A stretch of DNA of 64,000 nucleotides, from assembly GCF_000025325.1 (NCBI RefSeq), contig NC_013743.1, positions 1,488,001 to 1,552,000 on the forward strand, written 5' to 3'. The stretch is from Haloterrigena turkmenica DSM 5511. Its GTDB lineage: Archaea > Halobacteriota > Halobacteria > Halobacteriales > Natrialbaceae. The notes beneath the pieces were generated by a model, which was given only the letters and a program-made list of their open reading frames with translations, did no database searches and had not been told where the DNA came from. Positions 50,210-58,574 of the stretch are shown here, one piece after another; positions within the stretch are counted from its first letter, which is position 1; every line of letters begins with the position of its first letter. Position numbers and translations under genes: made by a program.

Positions 50210-51046
50210 ATGGATCCCCACGACACACCCCACGTCCTCCTGACGAACGACGACGGGATCGACGCGCCCGGCATCCGGGCGCTGTACGACGCCCTGACCG
50301 AGGTCGCGACGGTCACCGTCGTCGCGCCCGACCGCAACCGGAGCGCCGTCGGCCGGTCGCTCTCCTACGGGCGGACCGGTTCCGAGAGCGACGACTTCTC
50401 GATCGACCTCGAGGCCGACGGCTTCACCTCGCCGGTCCCCCACGCCGACCACGAACTCGGCTACGCCGTCGACGGGACGCCCTGCGACTGCGCCATCGTC
50501 GGTGTCAACGCTCTCGAGCCCCGACCCGATCTCGTCGTCTCCGGCTGTAACTCCGGGGCGAACCTCGGTGCCTACGTCTTCTCGCGGTCGGGCACCGTCA
50601 GCGCCGCCATGGAGGCCGCCTTCCTCGGGACGCCCTCGATCGCCGTCTCGATGGACACGCTGGGCATGGAGTCGGAACTCGAGCCCGCGGACTTCGCCCA
50701 CACCGGCGAGATCACCGCCGCGCTCGTCGAGGGCGCGCCCGGAACCGGCCTGTTCGACCGCGTCGACTACCTGAACGTCAACGTCCCGCGGCCGGACGTC
50801 GAGAGCGAGGGGGTCGAACTCACCCGCCCGACAGAGGTCTACGAGATGGACGCCGCCCTCGAGAACGGGGAGTTCCAGCTCACCAATCGGCTCTGGCAGC
50901 AGATGGCCAACCGAGACATTCCCGACCCCGAGGACACGGATCGCCACGCCTTACTCGAGGGAGCGGTTTCGGTGTCGCCGATGCGGGTCCCCTACGACGT
51001 CGTGGACACGGACGCGGTTCGGACGATTCTCGAGGACGTTCTGTAG
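50210..51046 (+). CDS. surE: 5'/3'-nucleotidase SurE
   Basis: This 278-residue metal-dependent phosphatase hydrolyses nucleoside monophosphates. It shows the N-terminal metal site LLTNDDGIDAPG, APDRNRSAVG, the SGCNSGANLG site and YLNVNVPRP. An internal segment GYAVDGTPCDCAIVG is typical. Length is normal. It is monocistronic, between the zinc-ribbon protein and the DUF2103 gene. Confidence 0.93.
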   Translation: MDPHDTPHVLLTNDDGIDAPGIRALYDALTEVATVTVVAPDRNRSAVGRSLSYGRTGSESDDFSIDLEADGFTSPVPHADHELGYAVDGTPCDCAIVGVNALEPRPDLVVSGCNSGANLGAYVFSRSGTVSAAMEAAFLGTPSIAVSMDTLGMESELEPADFAHTGEITAALVEGAPGTGLFDRVDYLNVNVPRPDVESEGVELTRPTEVYEMDAALENGEFQLTNRLWQQMANRDIPDPEDTDRHALLEGAVSVSPMRVPYDVVDTDAVRTILEDVL

Positions 51047-51175
51047 CGGCCGCCGGTCCGCAGAACGAGGGAGTGCGGAGCGTTGCCGACGACGCGTCCC
51101 GTCGTCGGAAGCGGGTCGTGAACCGAACGTGGTCGAAAACGCGCCTGTTTTACATCCGTCAGCCGAACGGCCGTT

Positions 51176-51940
51176 ATGGAGTGTCGTCACTGCGCATCGC
51201 CGCTCGAGAAACCCGGCGATTTCTGTCTCGTCTGCCGGGAAGCCAACACGGAAGCGATCGTTCTCGAGGCGGCACGCGAACGCGCGACGCTGACGATGCT
51301 CGCGGCCGACGGTGACGGCGGTGACGGCGACGACGGACCGGCGAGACGGGACGACGATCCGATTCTGGGCGAAACGACGATCACCACGATGCCCGAAGAC
51401 GGCGAGAACGAGGTCGTCGAGCTTCGGAACTTCGCGGGGTTGATCGGCGACGAGATCCGCCGGAAACGCCCCGAAGAGGTCTACGCCGGCGGCGACCGTG
51501 CGGTGATTCAGGCCGTTCGCGAGGACATCCACCACCAGTTCTACCGTGTCGAAGACGAGGATCCCGTTGAAGCCGTCCTCGAGCGGCGGAGCAACCGCGC
51601 GCTGGACGTCGTCCAGACGCCGCCCGCCGAAAAGATCGGCGGCAGCCACTCGACGCTGATCGGCGGCCGGACGGGCATGCGGGCGATCCGAACCGTCGCC
51701 GGCCACCCCCACGTCAAGAAGGTCATTCCGGGTCCGATCGACGCCGGCGGGAAGGGCTCCCAATCGGGGCTTCGCGCAAAAGTTACCCGCGCCGACGACG
51801 GCGGCAACGTTCGCATGCTCCTGCGAGACGGCTCGAGCGTTCAGGAGAACCGCGTGGTCACGACCGCGCGCGATCGGGAGATGGGCGAACGGATCCGCGA
51901 GGATCTCAACGAAGTGCTGACGGACGCCGAGTTCCAGTAG
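51176..51940 (+). CDS. DUF2103 domain protein with N-terminal zinc motif
   Basis: This 254-residue protein begins MECRHCASPLEKPGDFCLVC, a four-cysteine zinc motif. Residues about 160-254 match DUF2103 (SHSTLIGGRTGMRAIRTVAGHPHVKKVIPG and later GSSVQENRVVTTARDREMG), a predicted metal-binding archaeal domain of unknown function. An acidic loop (DGDGGDGDDG) separates the parts. CTGTTTTACATC about 28 bases before the ATG is a likely TATA element. Confidence 0.8.
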   Translation: MECRHCASPLEKPGDFCLVCREANTEAIVLEAARERATLTMLAADGDGGDGDDGPARRDDDPILGETTITTMPEDGENEVVELRNFAGLIGDEIRRKRPEEVYAGGDRAVIQAVREDIHHQFYRVEDEDPVEAVLERRSNRALDVVQTPPAEKIGGSHSTLIGGRTGMRAIRTVAGHPHVKKVIPGPIDAGGKGSQSGLRAKVTRADDGGNVRMLLRDGSSVQENRVVTTARDREMGERIREDLNEVLTDAEFQ

Positions 51941-52131
51941 CTCGCGCCCTCGTCCGCTGCGAGCGTCCGGTATCACCGTCGCCGTTATCGTAGCCGGAGG
52001 GCTGTCGGCAGTGACGGCCGCGCCTGCTCTTGACGTCTCCCGCGTAAATATTGTCACTACCTGATGGAAGAGACACTCTCTGCTGGTTCTCGGGTCCTTA
52101 TCCGACCGGGTGTAATTAGATATAATTAGCC

Positions 52132-52335
52132 ATGTTCGAGCGTCCCGACGCCGTGCTGACTGCGATTCCGCTGCTCGCGTTGAGTGGGCTCGCCCTCCGA
52201 TCAGCCATCGCGCTGACGGGCATCGGGACGGGACTGCTGGCCGCTCCCCTCGCCCCCGTCGGCTACCTCGCCGCGCTGTCGCTCGTCTTCCGGGAGCTGT
52301 TCACCGGGCCGGTCGCCGAGGAGGCGACGGAGTGA
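52132..52335 (+). CDS. small two-helix membrane protein
   Basis: This 67-residue protein is mostly hydrophobic ([48 protein letters not shown]) with an acidic tail. It starts at the ATG at 52132. The preceding AT-rich stretch, GTGTAATTAG then TATAATTAG, provides a TATA and two copies of TAATTAG ten bases apart. No function is known. Confidence 0.65.
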   Translation: MFERPDAVLTAIPLLALSGLALRSAIALTGIGTGLLAAPLAPVGYLAALSLVFRELFTGPVAEEATE

Positions 52336-52408
52336 CCGCGGGTGGGTCGACCGCCGCCGTCGCGTTCGCCCCTCACGCGGCGCGTTCGAAGCCGGCCGAA
52401 CTCAACAG

Positions 52409-52417
52409 GTTTAAGAA
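52409..52417 (+). promoter_or_regulatory. promoter of the rpl37ae-rpoP-pcc1 operon
   Basis: GTTTAAGAA is centred 30 bases before the rpl37ae ATG, the classic haloarchaeal TATA position. The short distance implies a leaderless or nearly leaderless transcript. Confidence 0.65.
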
Positions 52418-52442
52418 TCCGCTGCCGATAGCTAGCCCTACT

Positions 52443-52712
52443 ATGGCCAAGAAAGGAAACGTCGGTAGCGCGGGCCGGTTCGGTGCACGCTACGGTCGCG
52501 TCGCCCGACGTCGCGTCAGTGAGATCGAAGACGACATGCAGAGCGCCGAGGTCGACGGCGACGACGTCACCCGCGTCGGCACCGGCATCTGGAAGAACGA
52601 GGAGACCGGCGAGGTCTTCACCGGCGGCGCTTACCGCCCGGAGACCCCCGCCGGCCGCACCGTCAAGCGGTCGATTCGCGCGGCGCTCGCCGAAGACGAA
52701 TCCGACGAATAA
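52443..52712 (+). CDS. rpl37ae: ribosomal protein eL43 (L37Ae) lacking zinc cysteines
   Basis: This 89-residue large-subunit protein is recognised by [22 protein letters not shown] and [25 protein letters not shown]. Most eL43 proteins have two CxxC pairs forming a zinc ribbon. Here all four cysteines are absent: the first pair region reads [11 protein letters not shown] and the second is KNEETG. The fold must be held without zinc, or the genome has a second copy. It is the first gene of a conserved archaeal operon with rpoP and pcc1. Confidence 0.9.
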   Translation: MAKKGNVGSAGRFGARYGRVARRRVSEIEDDMQSAEVDGDDVTRVGTGIWKNEETGEVFTGGAYRPETPAGRTVKRSIRAALAEDESDE

Positions 52713-52731
52713 CTCCTCTCGTACACTCAGA

Positions 52732-52866
52732 ATGAGTTACAAATGCTCCCGCTGTAAACGCGACGTCCAGCTCGACGAGTACGGTGGCGTCCGCTGTCCC
52801 TACTGTGGCCACCGCGTACTCCTGAAAGAGCGCAGCCGCGACGTCAAGGAAGTCGACGTCCAGTAA
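52732..52866 (+). CDS. rpoP: DNA-directed RNA polymerase subunit P
   Basis: This 44-residue Rpb12-like subunit has a single zinc ribbon with Cys5, Cys8, Cys22 and Cys25 (CSRC...[13 protein letters not shown]). It is part of the RNA polymerase core assembly platform. It lies 19 bases after rpl37ae and six before pcc1, the usual archaeal order. Confidence 0.95.
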   Translation: MSYKCSRCKRDVQLDEYGGVRCPYCGHRVLLKERSRDVKEVDVQ

Positions 52867-52872
52867 CCGCGC

Positions 52873-53136
52873 GTGCCTTCTCACGACGCGACCCTCGAGT
52901 TCGACTACGAGACGCCGTCTCGCGCACGGCTCGTCGCCGAGAGCGTCGCCCGCGAAATCGGCGAGATCGACGACGAGCGCTCGCAGACAACCATCGACCG
53001 CGACGGCTCGGTCGTCCGGATCGAGATCGATGCCGCGGACGTGATCGCCCTGCGAGCGGCGCTGAACACCTGGTTTACGCTGGTCGACGTCGCCGAGCAA
53101 GCGGCCGATATCGGAACGGCGGCCCTCGAGTCGTAG
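52873..53136 (+). CDS. pcc1: KEOPS complex subunit Pcc1
   Basis: This 87-residue protein starts at a GTG (PSHDATLEFDYETPSRARLV). The small alpha/beta fold with ADVIALRAALNTWFTLVDVAEQ at the end is typical of Pcc1, the dimerisation subunit of KEOPS. KEOPS makes N6-threonylcarbamoyl-adenosine in tRNA. Position directly after rpoP supports the call. Confidence 0.9.
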   Translation: MPSHDATLEFDYETPSRARLVAESVAREIGEIDDERSQTTIDRDGSVVRIEIDAADVIALRAALNTWFTLVDVAEQAADIGTAALES

Positions 53137-53249
53137 GTGGCTGCAACCGGTACTGCAGGCGCTGCGATCGTCGTCGGCTGCGACAGCGCCGCTACCGACG
53201 GTGCAGGTGCCGGTTTCCGATTTTTCCCCGTCGACGCCGACGTATCGGT

Positions 53250-53750
53250 ATGGCGACGGCTGACAGCCTGCGACGGCGACTCCTGCTTGCGGGGGGAACG
53301 ATCGGCTTCGGATTCGGCGCCGTCGTCGACACCGTGCTCTTCCACCTCACGTTACAGACCCACCACCTCCTGTCGGGCTACTACGACCCGTACAGCCTCG
53401 ACGGCTACCGGACGAACGTGTTTTTCGACGGGCTGTTCCTGATCGCCACGCTCACCATCACGTGCGTCGGCTTCGGACTGCTCTGGCGCGTGGTCAACGG
53501 CACGGACCGCCGCTTCTCGACGACGTACTTGCTCGGCTCGATCCTCGTCGGCGCGGGCGTGTTCAACGTCTTCGACGGGATCGTCGACCACTACGTGCTC
53601 GACCTGCACAACGTCGTCCACGGGACCGAAGCGTGGAACCCCCACTGGGTCGTCGTCAGCGTCGTCATGCTCGCACTCGGGCTGGGCCTCCTGCGAGTGG
53701 CCGACGGCGCCGTTCGCCCGAGAAACGCCGACGCCGGGCACCTAGAGTGA
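53250..53750 (+). CDS. DUF2243 membrane protein
   Basis: This 166-residue protein has four helices and DUF2243 landmarks: GFGAVVDTVLFHLTLQTHHLLS, YDPYSLDGYRTNVFFDGLF and NVFDGIVDHYVLDLHNV. Conserved His residues within membrane segments suggest metal or haem binding, but the function is unknown. It interrupts the usual run from pcc1 to prefoldin beta. Confidence 0.85.
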   Translation: MATADSLRRRLLLAGGTIGFGFGAVVDTVLFHLTLQTHHLLSGYYDPYSLDGYRTNVFFDGLFLIATLTITCVGFGLLWRVVNGTDRRFSTTYLLGSILVGAGVFNVFDGIVDHYVLDLHNVVHGTEAWNPHWVVVSVVMLALGLGLLRVADGAVRPRNADAGHLE

Positions 53751-53817
53751 GAAATCGCGGCGCGTCGACCGTCATTGACAACGCATCGAACGCCACACTC
53801 GACGCACCAACCCACAC

Positions 53818-54933
53818 TTAGGGCGCGTCGAGCGCCATCGTCACCGAATCGCCCTCGAGAAACGCGGTTTCGTACCCCTCGTGGCGGGCCACCTGCGGCG
53901 GCGTCTCGAGGTCGATCGCGAGTTCGTGGCCGTCCTCGACGAGGATCGGCTCGACGGCCGTCCGGTAGCAGTGGCCGAGCCGGGCGTCGAGCGCCGCCTC
54001 GAGTTGCGCGCTCGCGACTCGCTCGCCGTCTCGGGAGACCGCCGCGGAGAGCGAGGCAAAGGGGAGCGGATACGCGTTGTAGGCCGTTCGCGCCGTCACC
54101 GCGAGCGTCGGCCGGTCCGCTCCGGATCGATCGGCGCCGAGGAGCGTCGCGGTGTACTCGATGTCGCCGCTCGTCTCGCTGCCGAGGACCCCGGACTGCT
54201 CGTGGGTTCGGTCGTCACCGTGTCCGGAACTGACGGCGTGGTCCATCGGCTCGAGCGCGTTGGCCTCGCCGCGGCCCTCGTCTTCGTCGATCAACCGGCG
54301 CTCCACGTTCTCGATCTCGTCGGTCCGGAACTCGAAGTCGATTTCGACGCTCGTCTCAGCCTCGAGACCGTCGGCGATGCCGCCGATCGCGTCCGCGGTC
54401 GTCGCCCCGACTCGAATCGTCACGGTGTACGGGCCGTCGCCCTCGAGCGAGACGTTATCGCCGTAGTGGGGGCCCATCCGCTGAGAGAGCATCGGCCAGA
54501 GCGATCGCTCATCGACTGTGGCGTCGGCGGCGTTAGTGGCGTCGGCGGTGTCATCGCGAGCGTCTGTCGCGTCGCCGCGTGTCCGAATCGCCGTCCGCAC
54601 CGACGCCGGGACGAAAGTCCCGGTCTCGGCGTCGCGGACGGTCACCATCAGGTGGACGTCGTGGCGGGAACGGATGTCCGCCCGATTGCGTTCGGCGTCG
54701 GTGACGATCCAAAAGGAGTGCGGGCGGGACGCCAACAGGGCGATCTCGCGTCCGCCGGCGGTCGCGGTCCCGTAGGTCACCATCCCGTCAGCGTGGGGCG
54801 GGACGTAGACGCCCTCGGGCGGATCGACGACGAGTTCGCGCCAGGCGTCCTCCCGCCGAAACGTCTCGAGACAGCCGGCCGACAGTCCTGCGAGGAGGGA
54901 GCTACCGGTCGCGAGCGCCGTACGTCGTCGCAT
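53818..54933 (-). CDS. Tp34/DUF7350-like iron-transport lipoprotein
   Basis: This 371-residue protein starts at ATG 54933 (MRRRTALATGSSLLAGLSAGC) with a Tat signal and lipobox. Segments such as ADGMVTYGTATAGGREIALLASRPHSFW and HDVHLMVTVRDAETGTFVPA, with MGPHYGDNV, resemble Tp34/P19 periplasmic iron-binding proteins and the haloarchaeal family annotated as iron transporter. Met and His residues could bind metal. The C-terminal half is a separate beta-rich domain. The direction is opposite to the flanking operon genes. Confidence 0.7.
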   Translation of the reverse strand: MRRRTALATGSSLLAGLSAGCLETFRREDAWRELVVDPPEGVYVPPHADGMVTYGTATAGGREIALLASRPHSFWIVTDAERNRADIRSRHDVHLMVTVRDAETGTFVPASVRTAIRTRGDATDARDDTADATNAADATVDERSLWPMLSQRMGPHYGDNVSLEGDGPYTVTIRVGATTADAIGGIADGLEAETSVEIDFEFRTDEIENVERRLIDEDEGRGEANALEPMDHAVSSGHGDDRTHEQSGVLGSETSGDIEYTATLLGADRSGADRPTLAVTARTAYNAYPLPFASLSAAVSRDGERVASAQLEAALDARLGHCYRTAVEPILVEDGHELAIDLETPPQVARHEGYETAFLEGDSVTMALDAP

Positions 54934-55040
54934 CGGCCCTTCCACGCCGCCGCAACGGATAGGCCTGCGGGCTGCCCTTGCCGACTTCCCGGCCGATGTC
55001 AAAGCTTGGCTTTATCAGTCCGGAGGGCGACGGTCGAGAC

Positions 55041-55442
55041 ATGCAGGGTAATCTGCCGCCGGAAGCACAAGAGAAAATCGAACAGCTTCAGGACCTTCAG
55101 GAGACCGCACAGCAGGTCGCCGTCCAGAAGCAGGAAGCCGAATCGAACCTCACCGAAGCCGAGAACGCTCTCGAGGAGCTCGACGAGATCGACGCCGAGA
55201 CGCCGATGTACCGAAAGGTCGGCGAACTGCTCGTCGAGACCGAGTACGACGAGGCCGAGGAGGACCTCGAAGAGAAGGTTGACTCCCTCGAGATCCGACT
55301 CGAGACCCTCGAGAAGCAGGAAGAGCGCGTTCAGGATCAGTTCGAGGAGCTCCAGGACGAGCTCGAGGAACTGCTCGGCGGCGCCGGCGGCGGCATGGGC
55401 GGCCCGGCCGGTCCGGGCGGTCCGGGCGCAGGCGGCGCGTAA
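55041..55442 (+). CDS. pfdB: prefoldin subunit beta
   Basis: This 133-residue chaperone subunit forms a coiled-coil tentacle in the hexameric prefoldin that holds unfolded proteins for the thermosome. It starts [19 protein letters not shown], with a central [15 protein letters not shown] hairpin and a Gly/Pro-rich tail ([12 protein letters not shown]). TTTATC at 55011-55016 is 28 bases before the ATG. The DUF3194 gene begins at the base after its stop codon. Confidence 0.94.
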   Translation: MQGNLPPEAQEKIEQLQDLQETAQQVAVQKQEAESNLTEAENALEELDEIDAETPMYRKVGELLVETEYDEAEEDLEEKVDSLEIRLETLEKQEERVQDQFEELQDELEELLGGAGGGMGGPAGPGGPGAGGA

Positions 55443-55703
55443 ATGTCGACTGACGAACCGACTGACGAGGAGGTCGTCCAGACGGCCTCCGACGCTGCGG
55501 AAGGCTACGTCTTCTCGCAGTACAAGCAATCGGCGGTGCGCGATCTCGACGTCACCGTCACCTTCGAGGACGGCGTCCTCGAGGTCGACGTCTATCTGAA
55601 CGCGCCCGGAGGACCGGACGAGGACGATCCCGACCCCGAACGGGTCGCCGACGACGCCGCGCTCGTCGCGCGGAACGCCGTCGACGAACTGTTCGGCGAG
55701 TAA
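55443..55703 (+). CDS. DUF3194 family protein
   Basis: This 86-residue protein (MSTDEPTDEEVVQTASDAAEGYVFSQ at the start, then DLDVTVTFEDGVLEVDVYLN) is a small alpha/beta archaeal protein. It is always linked to prefoldin beta and has no known function. Its ATG directly follows the pfdB stop, so both are made from one message. Confidence 0.85.
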   Translation: MSTDEPTDEEVVQTASDAAEGYVFSQYKQSAVRDLDVTVTFEDGVLEVDVYLNAPGGPDEDDPDPERVADDAALVARNAVDELFGE

Positions 55704-55966
55704 CGGCTCGGAACCGTCCCCTTCTCGATTGCTCTCTCGACGGCGAGCGACCGCTATCGCGGTCACTCATCGGTTCAGCGGTTCGCTGGCCGGTAGCTGG
55801 TACGGTACCACGTGTCGTCCGAAACGGTGCCGATATCCACGCGGCCACTCGCGTCGGCGACCCGAGGCGACCGAAGCCGGTCAAAACGGGTGAGAGAACC
55901 GTCGGACGGTCGAAATCGGAACGCGGGACGAAACGATCGGCTACAGGCGGAGCAGGCCGAGGCGGT

Positions 55967-56869
55967 TCACTGCATCGCCTTGACCCAGCCGGGGACCGAG
56001 GCCATGCCGTCTTTGTCCTCCCAGCCGTTCTCGCGGAGGTACGACTCGAGGTCGGTGAACGCGAAGCCGAATCGCTCCTCGAGCGCGCCGATGTCGGCGT
56101 CGTAGCCGACCTCGTTGAACCACTCGCACATGACGGTGAACTCCTCGCCGAAGCTCTCGTAGGCGTCCTCGATGGGGACGTGAACCGGTTCGACGTTCTC
56201 GCCGGTGACCTCGGAGAGTGTCTCGGCGGTCTCGGCCAGCGTCTTCTCGTCGCCCGCGAGTTCGATCCGTTCGCCGACGAACTCGTCGGGGTTCGCGAGC
56301 GCGACCGCGGCCGCGCGGCCGACGTCGTCGGTGTCGATCATCTGGAGCGAGACGCCCTCCTCGAGGGGCAACGCCAGCTGTCCGTCCTCAACGACGTCTT
56401 CGGCGAAGGCCTCGAGGTTCTGGAAGAAGAACACGGGCTGGAGGACGGTCAGCGGGAGGTCGAGTTCCTGAGCGTATTGGTCGATCTCCCAGGCGGAATC
56501 GAAGTGCGGCACCCCGGTATCGCGCTCGTGGCTCCCGACGCCGCTGAAGACGAACTGCTCGACGCCTTCCTCGCTCGCGACCTCGGCGAGGTTCTTCCCT
56601 TGTTGGACCTGGCCGTCGTACCCCTCCGTCCAGAAGTTGGTGACCGCGAAGACGGCGTCGACCTCGGCGACGTGGGGCGCCAGCGACTCCTTGTCGTTCA
56701 GGTCGCCTTCGACCATCGTCACGCCGCGGTCGGCGAGTTCCTGCGCCCGTTCGCTCGAGGCGTCCCGCGTCAGTCCGGAGACGTCGAACTCGGTCTCTGA
56801 CGCCAGCAGGTGGTCGACAACCGAGCCGCCCTGATTGCCGGTCGCGCCGGTGACGAGTACGCTGGTCAT
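55967..56869 (-). CDS. NmrA-like NAD(P)-binding protein
   Basis: This 300-residue atypical short-chain dehydrogenase has the Rossmann motif VTGATGNQGGSVVDHLL. NmrA-family features include FAVTNFWTEGYDGQVQQGKNLAE and FSGVGSHERDTGVPHFDSAWEIDQY. Such proteins may sense or use NAD(P) without a typical catalytic YxxxK. GGAGG lies nine bases before the ATG at 56869. A TATA element about 115 bases upstream predicts a leader of roughly 85 bases. Confidence 0.87.
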   Translation of the reverse strand: MTSVLVTGATGNQGGSVVDHLLASETEFDVSGLTRDASSERAQELADRGVTMVEGDLNDKESLAPHVAEVDAVFAVTNFWTEGYDGQVQQGKNLAEVASEEGVEQFVFSGVGSHERDTGVPHFDSAWEIDQYAQELDLPLTVLQPVFFFQNLEAFAEDVVEDGQLALPLEEGVSLQMIDTDDVGRAAAVALANPDEFVGERIELAGDEKTLAETAETLSEVTGENVEPVHVPIEDAYESFGEEFTVMCEWFNEVGYDADIGALEERFGFAFTDLESYLRENGWEDKDGMASVPGWVKAMQ

Positions 56870-56978
56870 CTCAGTTCGCCTCCGTCCGCTTTCGGTCGGT
56901 GGTCGGTGCCGGTACGGTCGGGATCGAACCGTCGTTCGAAGCTGGTTGCATCACGTTATCTGGTTCGGCTCCGTAGCC

Positions 56979-57027
56979 ATATATAAGCGTGGCAACACTA
57001 GTACTACTAACTGACACCAGTGTTACC
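56979..57027 (-). promoter_or_regulatory. promoter and upstream inverted repeat of the NmrA-like gene
   Basis: GCTTATATATG on the minus strand (56979-56987 and flanks) is a strong TATA. Just upstream, GGCAACACT (56991-56999) and AGTGTTACC (57019-57027) form a nine-base inverted repeat with one mismatch. The spacer contains ACTACTAACT. The position upstream of TATA suits an activator or a redox-responsive regulator. Confidence 0.45.
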
Positions 57028-57197
57028 GACACCCATGCGATGGAACACATCGGCGAGGATCCTCGAGACAATTGCATCGCTGGCGAACGAGAGAGAAAGC
57101 GACAGATGAGAGACTGAACGGTAGCGAAGCGTATCGGCCGGATCGGCCGACGAGACGACTCGAACCGGTCACCGACCTGTCTCAGACTCGAGTCGCC

Positions 57198-57752
57198 CTA
57201 CTGAGACTCGCAGATCTCGAGGAAGTTCTCGAAGATCTCGTCGCCCTCTTCGGTGTGGGCGACCTCCGGGTGCCACTGGACGCCATAGAGGTCGCGGTCG
57301 GTGTCGCTCATCGCCTCGACGCCACAGACGTCGCTCTTGGCGGTGAGTTCGATCCCGTCGGGCAGTTCTTTGACCTCGTCGGCGTGACTCGCCCAGACGC
57401 GCGTCTCGGGGTGGAGCGACCCGGTCAGCGGATCGTCGTCGTCGACGATTTCGACGTTCACGTCGGCGTAGCCGCCGTACTCGCCGCTGCCGACGCGGCC
57501 GCCGAGTTCTTCGGCGATCAGTTGCATGCCGAGGCAGATGCCGAGTACCGGGCTGTCCTCCTCGAGGTAGTCGGCGGAGCGGCCGATACGGTCCATGTCG
57601 GGGCCGCCGGAGAGGACGACGCCATCAGCGTCGACGTCTTCGGGCGGTGTCTCGTTGTCGATCAACTCCGTGTCGACGCCGAGGTCGCGAAGGGCCCGGC
57701 GCTCCAAGTGGGTGAACTGTCCGTGGTTGTCCACCACGACGATCTTCGTCAT
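57198..57752 (-). CDS. guaAA: GMP synthase glutamine amidotransferase subunit
   Basis: This 184-residue class I amidotransferase supplies ammonia to the separate archaeal GMP synthase synthetase subunit. The triad is complete: Cys73 in GICLGMQ, His161 and Glu163 in VQWHPEV. Length fits the stand-alone archaeal subunit. TTTTTACC on the minus strand about 29 bases before the ATG is a likely TATA. The synthetase subunit (guaB-type partner) is not in the window. Confidence 0.94.
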   Translation of the reverse strand: MTKIVVVDNHGQFTHLERRALRDLGVDTELIDNETPPEDVDADGVVLSGGPDMDRIGRSADYLEEDSPVLGICLGMQLIAEELGGRVGSGEYGGYADVNVEIVDDDDPLTGSLHPETRVWASHADEVKELPDGIELTAKSDVCGVEAMSDTDRDLYGVQWHPEVAHTEEGDEIFENFLEICESQ

Positions 57753-57849
57753 TGGAGGAGCCTAGCCAGTCACCCGGTAAAAACGGACCGGAAACCGTCG
57801 TCGCCGCGCGCCGGTCGCCGTCCGTCCTGTCGTTCGCCATCACCCGATC

Positions 57850-57983
57850 GATGGTTTACTTTCTCAAAATATACTGGCATTATGCTCGACCTATCGACAA
57901 TAGTGGCCAAGAATAAGAAGAGTTCAACCACTGTATCATTCTATACCAAAACGTTCATACATACTCCTAGTGTATCATGTACT
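57850..57983. other. AT-rich intergenic segment
   Basis: This stretch is clearly poorer in GC than its surroundings. It has two copies of TGTATCAT (near 57934 and 57971) and several ATAC/GTAT inversions. It probably carries the promoter of the small gene at 57984 (TCATACAT is about 27 bases upstream). No coding frame in it looks real. Confidence 0.45.
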
Positions 57984-58157
57984 ATGACACTCGAGGCCGA
58001 ATCGGTCGGAAGTGTGTCGGTGACCGACGGCGACGTCGTCGCCGCGATCGACGAGATCGGCGGACAGCCACACCTCGTGATCGCCGATATCGGACGGGAC
58101 GACGTCTGGCTCTCGATGACCGAGCGGGACGCCGTCTCGCTGGACGAGTGGCGATAG
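57984..58157 (+). CDS. small haloarchaeal protein, DUF7556-like
   Basis: This 57-residue acidic protein (MTLEAESVGSVSVTDGDVV, ending MTERDAVSLDEWR) looks like a short beta-rich haloarchaeal family of unknown function. The longer frame upstream is Lys/Thr-rich in AT-rich sequence and not credible. The ATG is within typical distance of AT-rich promoter sequence. Confidence 0.65.
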   Translation: MTLEAESVGSVSVTDGDVVAAIDEIGGQPHLVIADIGRDDVWLSMTERDAVSLDEWR

Positions 58158-58264
58158 CGCCACGCTGTGGGTTTTCTGTACGATGACAGTGTTCGGTTCG
58201 CAACTGCCAGCAACTAGTTCCGGGTTCCGGTACGCTTATACGCGTCTCACCGGACGGTACCAGT

Positions 58265-58402
58265 ATGGCAATCGATCTCAGTGAGTTCGATCATCCGGCG
58301 TGGCTCACCGCGGCCGGCGCGGGTATCGGATATCTGCTGATCCTCGCCGTGCTCACGGTCGCCCTGTTCATCGTCCCGTACGTCGTCTTTACGGCGCTGT
58401 AG
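58265..58402 (+). CDS. single-helix small membrane protein
   Basis: This 45-codon gene encodes MAIDLSEFDHPAWLTAAGAG followed by one long hydrophobic helix (IGYLLILAVLTVALFIVPYVVF). CTTATACGC about 29 bases before the ATG is a good TATA element, supporting a real leaderless gene. Similar tiny membrane proteins occur in haloarchaea, function unknown. Confidence 0.65.
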   Translation: MAIDLSEFDHPAWLTAAGAGIGYLLILAVLTVALFIVPYVVFTAL

Positions 58403-58574
58403 TCGGTTTGCGCCCAGATTCGGACCCACACGTTACGGTTTCGCGTCGCTGCTCTGGTTCGATGTTGCATCCTGCTTTTCGAAGTCGTAGCGCGGCACTC
58501 GAGGCAGCGTGCGTTCGAATCAAGATCTCAAAACGCGTCGCTCTCGAGGGGTGAAAACGGAGAGAGAAACTCGT

